NCBI GenBank assembly: GCA_902778625.1
Contig: CACYYM010000026.1
Coordinates: forward strand, 1-49,786
Direction: 5' to 3'
From: an uncultured Bacteroidales bacterium
Lineage (GTDB): Bacteria > Bacteroidota > Bacteroidia > Bacteroidales > Bacteroidaceae
Length of the DNA stretch: 49,786 nucleotides
The notes under the pieces: model-generated
Seen by the model: the letters and a program-made list of their open reading frames with translations, nothing else
What the model was told of the DNA's origin: nothing
Database searches by the model: none
Shown: positions 46,877 to 49,786 of the stretch, one piece after another
Numbering within the stretch: position 1 is the stretch's first letter
Layout: the number at the start of each line of letters is the position of its first letter
Made by a program: the position numbers and the translations under genes

Positions 46877-48580
46877 ATGAAAAAGAAAATTATCATCATC
46901 CCGCTTGCTCTCGTAGCTGTAATCGTCGCAATATTTGGCGCCTTAGCCATCTACTACAAAAACCAGATAGCGAATGCTCCGACTATGCAGGAACTCGCAG
47001 AAGCATATCCGTGGAAGGTGCCCGACGATTGGTTCAAGACAGACACCATCACGCTGAAAGGCCGCATCGAAGGCTATGATGCAGAGAAGTTCGGCTTCAC
47101 CTCGATGAAATGTTCCTTCAATGATGTCTTCGAGAGCGACCGAAGCACAGTCCTTGTGCTCAACATCGCCGAAGACGGCACGTTCTGCAAGAAGTTCCTT
47201 GCCAGCTACCCGATGCAGCAAGTGTTCTATACTACTGACTCTAAGATCCTCTTCCATGAAATCCCCTTCTTTGCCCGTCCCGGCGAGACCATCGACGTCA
47301 CGGTGCGCAAAGACTCATTCGGGCAGTACGAATGCGTCTATTCGGACGGCAGCAGCAAGGACGTGGAGCGATGGCTTCGCAACTGGGACGAACTCGCGAG
47401 TAGTTTCAGCCCGCTGTGGCATTTCGAGGGGACGTTTGAAGAGGCAAACGAGGTGGCCGACATGACATGGAAGATGGTAATGGCAAAGCTGCAGAAGCTG
47501 ATCCGCAGCGAGCATTACACGCCGATGGAAGTGCAGCTGGCTCTTGCCGACGCTCAGGCACGTTTCGGTGAAGACTACCTGGGCTGCATCGTGAAACAAG
47601 CAGATGCCTTGGTGAATTCCGAGAAGTGCGACAGCCTCGGGCGTGCTGAGATACTCGACAGCGCGGAATGGAAGAAGTATTGCGACGCGGAAACCTACGC
47701 TCCCTTGCGGCGCATCGACTTCGACAATCCGTTGCTCTTCGCCAGCTATCATTTCTATCTCCTGCAAAACCGCATCGAGTTCGCCAGACCTCTTGCCACA
47801 AGCAGCTTAGTAATCTCCTTTGAAAGCTACTCAGAGCATCTTACAAACTACCTTGCTGCCCTGCAGGGCCTGATGGGCGACGACCACAATAATCTGATGG
47901 TACAGCTTTGCGCTTACAAGGACTTTGCTTTCCTTTTCGACAATTTCCGCGAAGATGGCGCTGCCTACCAGTATGTGCTCAACAACACCCAACTGACCGA
48001 GGAGCAGAAGCAAAGAAACATCGACGGTTGGCCTACGCTCGACAAGATGATGCCGCTCTACCTCGATGCCTTCAAGCATCCTTACTTCCGTCAGAAGGCC
48101 GAGCAGTTCCGCGACCGCAAGCTCTCACAGAAGGACCTGGTCACACAGCTGCCCTATACGCCTGCTGCTGAAATGATAAGGACGCTCGCCGACAAGTACC
48201 CGGGCAAGTTTCTCTTCATCGACTTCTGGGGCATGAGCTGCGGCCCTTGCCGTACAGCCATTCAACAGAGCAAGGAACTGCGTGCCGAGATAGCTAAGCG
48301 CGACGACGTGAAGCTCATCTTCATCGCAGAAGAGAGCACCCCCGACGGCAGCGACGCTTACAAGAAGTACGTGGCCGAGTGGCTGGCAGGCGAAGAAGCT
48401 GTCTGCGTCTCCAATGCCGAATTCAGCCGTCTGCAAGAGATGTTCGAGTTCAACGGCATTCCTCATTACGAGACCATCACGCCCGACGGCTATCGCGTCT
48501 GTGAGGACCTCCGCCTGCATGGCTACGAGAACTTCGTCGAGCAGTTTGAGAAGATGAAGAAGAAACTGCTTCATAACTAA
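46877..48580 (+). CDS. TlpA-like thiol-disulfide oxidoreductase, membrane-anchored
   Basis: The 567-residue protein has one N-terminal membrane segment (about 5-27, IIIIPLALVAVIVAIFGALA), so the rest should be periplasmic. A region of about 380 residues without a recognised motif follows. The C-terminus is a thioredoxin fold with the active site CGPC at residues 455-458 in FIDFWGMSCGPCRTAIQ and a cis-proline region FNGIPHYETITPDG. TlpA-like proteins reduce or swap disulfides in exported proteins. It lies in the same direction as the ABC genes and is followed after 15 bp by the regulator gene, so it is part of that cluster. Confidence 0.87.
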   Translation: MKKKIIIIPLALVAVIVAIFGALAIYYKNQIANAPTMQELAEAYPWKVPDDWFKTDTITLKGRIEGYDAEKFGFTSMKCSFNDVFESDRSTVLVLNIAEDGTFCKKFLASYPMQQVFYTTDSKILFHEIPFFARPGETIDVTVRKDSFGQYECVYSDGSSKDVERWLRNWDELASSFSPLWHFEGTFEEANEVADMTWKMVMAKLQKLIRSEHYTPMEVQLALADAQARFGEDYLGCIVKQADALVNSEKCDSLGRAEILDSAEWKKYCDAETYAPLRRIDFDNPLLFASYHFYLLQNRIEFARPLATSSLVISFESYSEHLTNYLAALQGLMGDDHNNLMVQLCAYKDFAFLFDNFREDGAAYQYVLNNTQLTEEQKQRNIDGWPTLDKMMPLYLDAFKHPYFRQKAEQFRDRKLSQKDLVTQLPYTPAAEMIRTLADKYPGKFLFIDFWGMSCGPCRTAIQQSKELRAEIAKRDDVKLIFIAEESTPDGSDAYKKYVAEWLAGEEAVCVSNAEFSRLQEMFEFNGIPHYETITPDGYRVCEDLRLHGYENFVEQFEKMKKKLLHN

Positions 48581-48595
48581 TAAAAAAAAAGAACT

Positions 48596-48943
48596 ATGCA
48601 ATTCAAAGACCATAAACCAATCTTCCTGCAGATAGCAGAACGCATCTGCGACGAGATACTTGGGGGCAAGTATCCCGAAGGAGAACGACTACCCAGTGTG
48701 CGCGAATATGCGGCCGAGGTGGAGGTGAATGTCAATACCGTGGTGCGCTCGTTCGAGTGGCTCAGCCAGAAAGGCATCATCTTCAACAAGCGCGGCATGG
48801 GCTACTATGCCAGCCAAGGCGCCAAGGAGACTGTCCGCGAAAGCTTGCGCGAAGCATTCTTCCAGGAGACGCTTCCCGAGTTCGTAGGACAAATGCAAAA
48901 GCTCGGCATCACAGTCGAGGAAGTAGAACAAGCCATGAAATAG
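48596..48943 (+). CDS. GntR-family regulator, YtrA subfamily
   Basis: This 115-residue DNA-binding protein has the winged helix-turn-helix at about 10-75, with the typical FLQIAERICDEILGGKYPEG and RLPSVREYAAEVEVNVNTVV. The effector part is very short (about 40 residues), which is the mark of the YtrA subfamily that controls ABC-exporter operons in other bacteria (family knowledge). Here it is at the end of an ABC-permease-TlpA cluster, so control of that cluster is a reasonable inference. No matching operator was identified upstream of 45145. Confidence 0.87.
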   Translation: MQFKDHKPIFLQIAERICDEILGGKYPEGERLPSVREYAAEVEVNVNTVVRSFEWLSQKGIIFNKRGMGYYASQGAKETVRESLREAFFQETLPEFVGQMQKLGITVEEVEQAMK

Positions 48944-48944
48944 A

Positions 48945-49036
48945 AAAGTTGAAAAGGTGAAAAGTTGAAAAGGTGAAAAGTTGAAAAGGTAAAATATTGA
49001 AAAGGTGAAAAGTTGAAAAGGTAAAATATTGAAAAG
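48945..49036. repeat. GAAAAGTT/GAAAAGGT tandem words
   Basis: About 90 bp made of alternating GAAAAGTT, GAAAAGGT and AAAATATT units with a main period of 16 bp. It fills the gap between the regulator stop and the esterase start, and the last unit runs into the esterase ATG. Confidence 0.92.
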
Positions 49037-49786
49037 ATGAATAAGAAGATAAAGAGAGGATGCGGTTGCCTCTTGGGAGCAGTATTGCTGCTCGCCATTG
49101 CCGGAGCCATCACGCTGTATGTGCTCCGCCCAAAGTGGCACGACGAGTATGGAGAGCGCTACAAGGATATTGCCTACGGAAGCCTCAAGAACAACACCTA
49201 CGACCTGTACCTTCCCCATGATGCAGCCTCGAAGGACAGCCTGGCACTCATGCTCTATGTACATGGCGGTTCGTGGATAGCAGGCAACAAGTGGGACCAC
49301 AACAAGGAGTGCAACAAATGGGTGCAGGAAGGTTATGCTACAGCCTCGATGAACTACAGCCTGCTGAATGAGGAGGGAACCTCGCTCTTCACCATGCTCG
49401 ACGAGATAGAGGCTTGCATCCGCCACATCAAGAGCTTTACCGAAGAGAAAGGCATCCACATCAGCCAGATGTCAATCGCCGGCACATCAGCAGGTGGGCA
49501 CCTCGCCATGATGTTTGCCTACTCGCGTCAGCATCCCATCCCCATCAAGTTCGCAGCCATCAAGGTGGGACCGGCAGACTTCCGCGTCCTGTTCCCATAC
49601 GACAAGAATGCCAAGCCAAAGCAGGAGGAAGTGGAGGGCTTCGTGTTCGCTTGCACAGGAGAGCACATGGACGTCTCCTCGCTCACGCCAGAGCAGATGG
49701 ACAGCATCAAGCTCATCGCCTCACCAATCTCTTACATCAACGACTCCACAGCTCTGCCCGCCATCTTTGCCTATGGAGAGAAAGAC
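49037..49786 (+). CDS. alpha/beta-hydrolase, esterase/lipase type (3' end outside window)
   Basis: 250 codons are present, open to the window edge. The product starts MNKKIKRGCGCLLGAVLLLA, a basic stretch plus one membrane segment, so it is probably membrane-anchored or exported. The oxyanion motif is MLYVHGGSWIAG, and the nucleophile elbow is IAGTSAGGHLAMM with the serine in GTSAG. The ordering fits the HSL/BD-FAE esterase group, which removes acyl groups from small esters or polysaccharides; the substrate is unknown. The aspartate and histidine of the triad are expected past the edge (the end reads IFAYGEKD). Confidence 0.87.
   Translation, partial: MNKKIKRGCGCLLGAVLLLAIAGAITLYVLRPKWHDEYGERYKDIAYGSLKNNTYDLYLPHDAASKDSLALMLYVHGGSWIAGNKWDHNKECNKWVQEGYATASMNYSLLNEEGTSLFTMLDEIEACIRHIKSFTEEKGIHISQMSIAGTSAGGHLAMMFAYSRQHPIPIKFAAIKVGPADFRVLFPYDKNAKPKQEEVEGFVFACTGEHMDVSSLTPEQMDSIKLIASPISYINDSTALPAIFAYGEKD

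Overview
The window is a 49.8-kb piece of a Bacteroidales chromosome, most likely Prevotellaceae or a close relative (inference). Seen directly: nearly every gene with a long upstream gap has the Bacteroidetes promoter pattern TTG-N19-21-TAnnTTTG and no strong Shine-Dalgarno sequence. The gene content (DUF3256, BspA-like repeats, UpxY/NusG paralogue, two-domain NAD synthetase, DUF6057) is typical of that order. No rRNA, tRNA, CRISPR array or intact transposase was seen.

Layout. 1-1754: end of a phosphohexomutase, nudC and a type B L31 gene with a structured leader. 1787-8827: three predicted exported nucleases (one NUC1-type lipoprotein on the + strand, two endonuclease-I-type proteins on the - strand), a DUF3256 protein, and truA plus an EamA transporter that follow the nuclease pair as one - strand unit. 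9209-17107: clpC-htpG-nadE packed as a chaperone/NAD operon, then gdhA. 17940-22358: a large exported GH2 beta-galactosidase on the - strand, sharing a compact divergent promoter region with the leucine genes. 22489-29776: leuA-leuC-leuD, a citramalate-synthase-like gene and leuB, with about 1 kb of decayed mobile-type DNA between the last two. 29867-34424: a frameshifted porin, a DUF6057 membrane protein and a propeller lipoprotein carrying a CxxCH motif. 34701-38802: a BspA-like surface protein with a dockerin-like end, an orphan NusG paralogue, a small membrane protein and an FtsB/DivIC-like protein. 38901-44120: dnaX, an exported 14-repeat MORN protein and glgB. 45145-49786: ABC ATPase, frameshifted permease, TlpA-like oxidoreductase, YtrA-type GntR regulator and the start of an esterase.

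The non-coding DNA is the most unusual part. (1) Two copies of a roughly 590-bp element (17170-17751 and, inverted, 44313-44905) and a third partial copy (27778-27850) each end in a promoter with an exact 20-bp spacer, always pointing into the 3' end of a convergent gene. (2) A 22-bp-period tandem repeat occurs at four intergenic loci. In two of them the palindrome has changed on both arms so that pairing is kept, and two arrays bracket the porin/DUF6057/CxxCH locus as inverted repeats. (3) Many gene borders are built from short tandem or inverted words that run into signal peptides or the last codons of genes.

How the genes work together: the leucine block can supply leucine and, through citramalate, isoleucine. 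clpC and htpG are proteostasis genes co-transcribed with nadE. The exported nucleases, galactosidase and surface proteins suggest a host- or gut-associated scavenger of nucleic acids and glycans.
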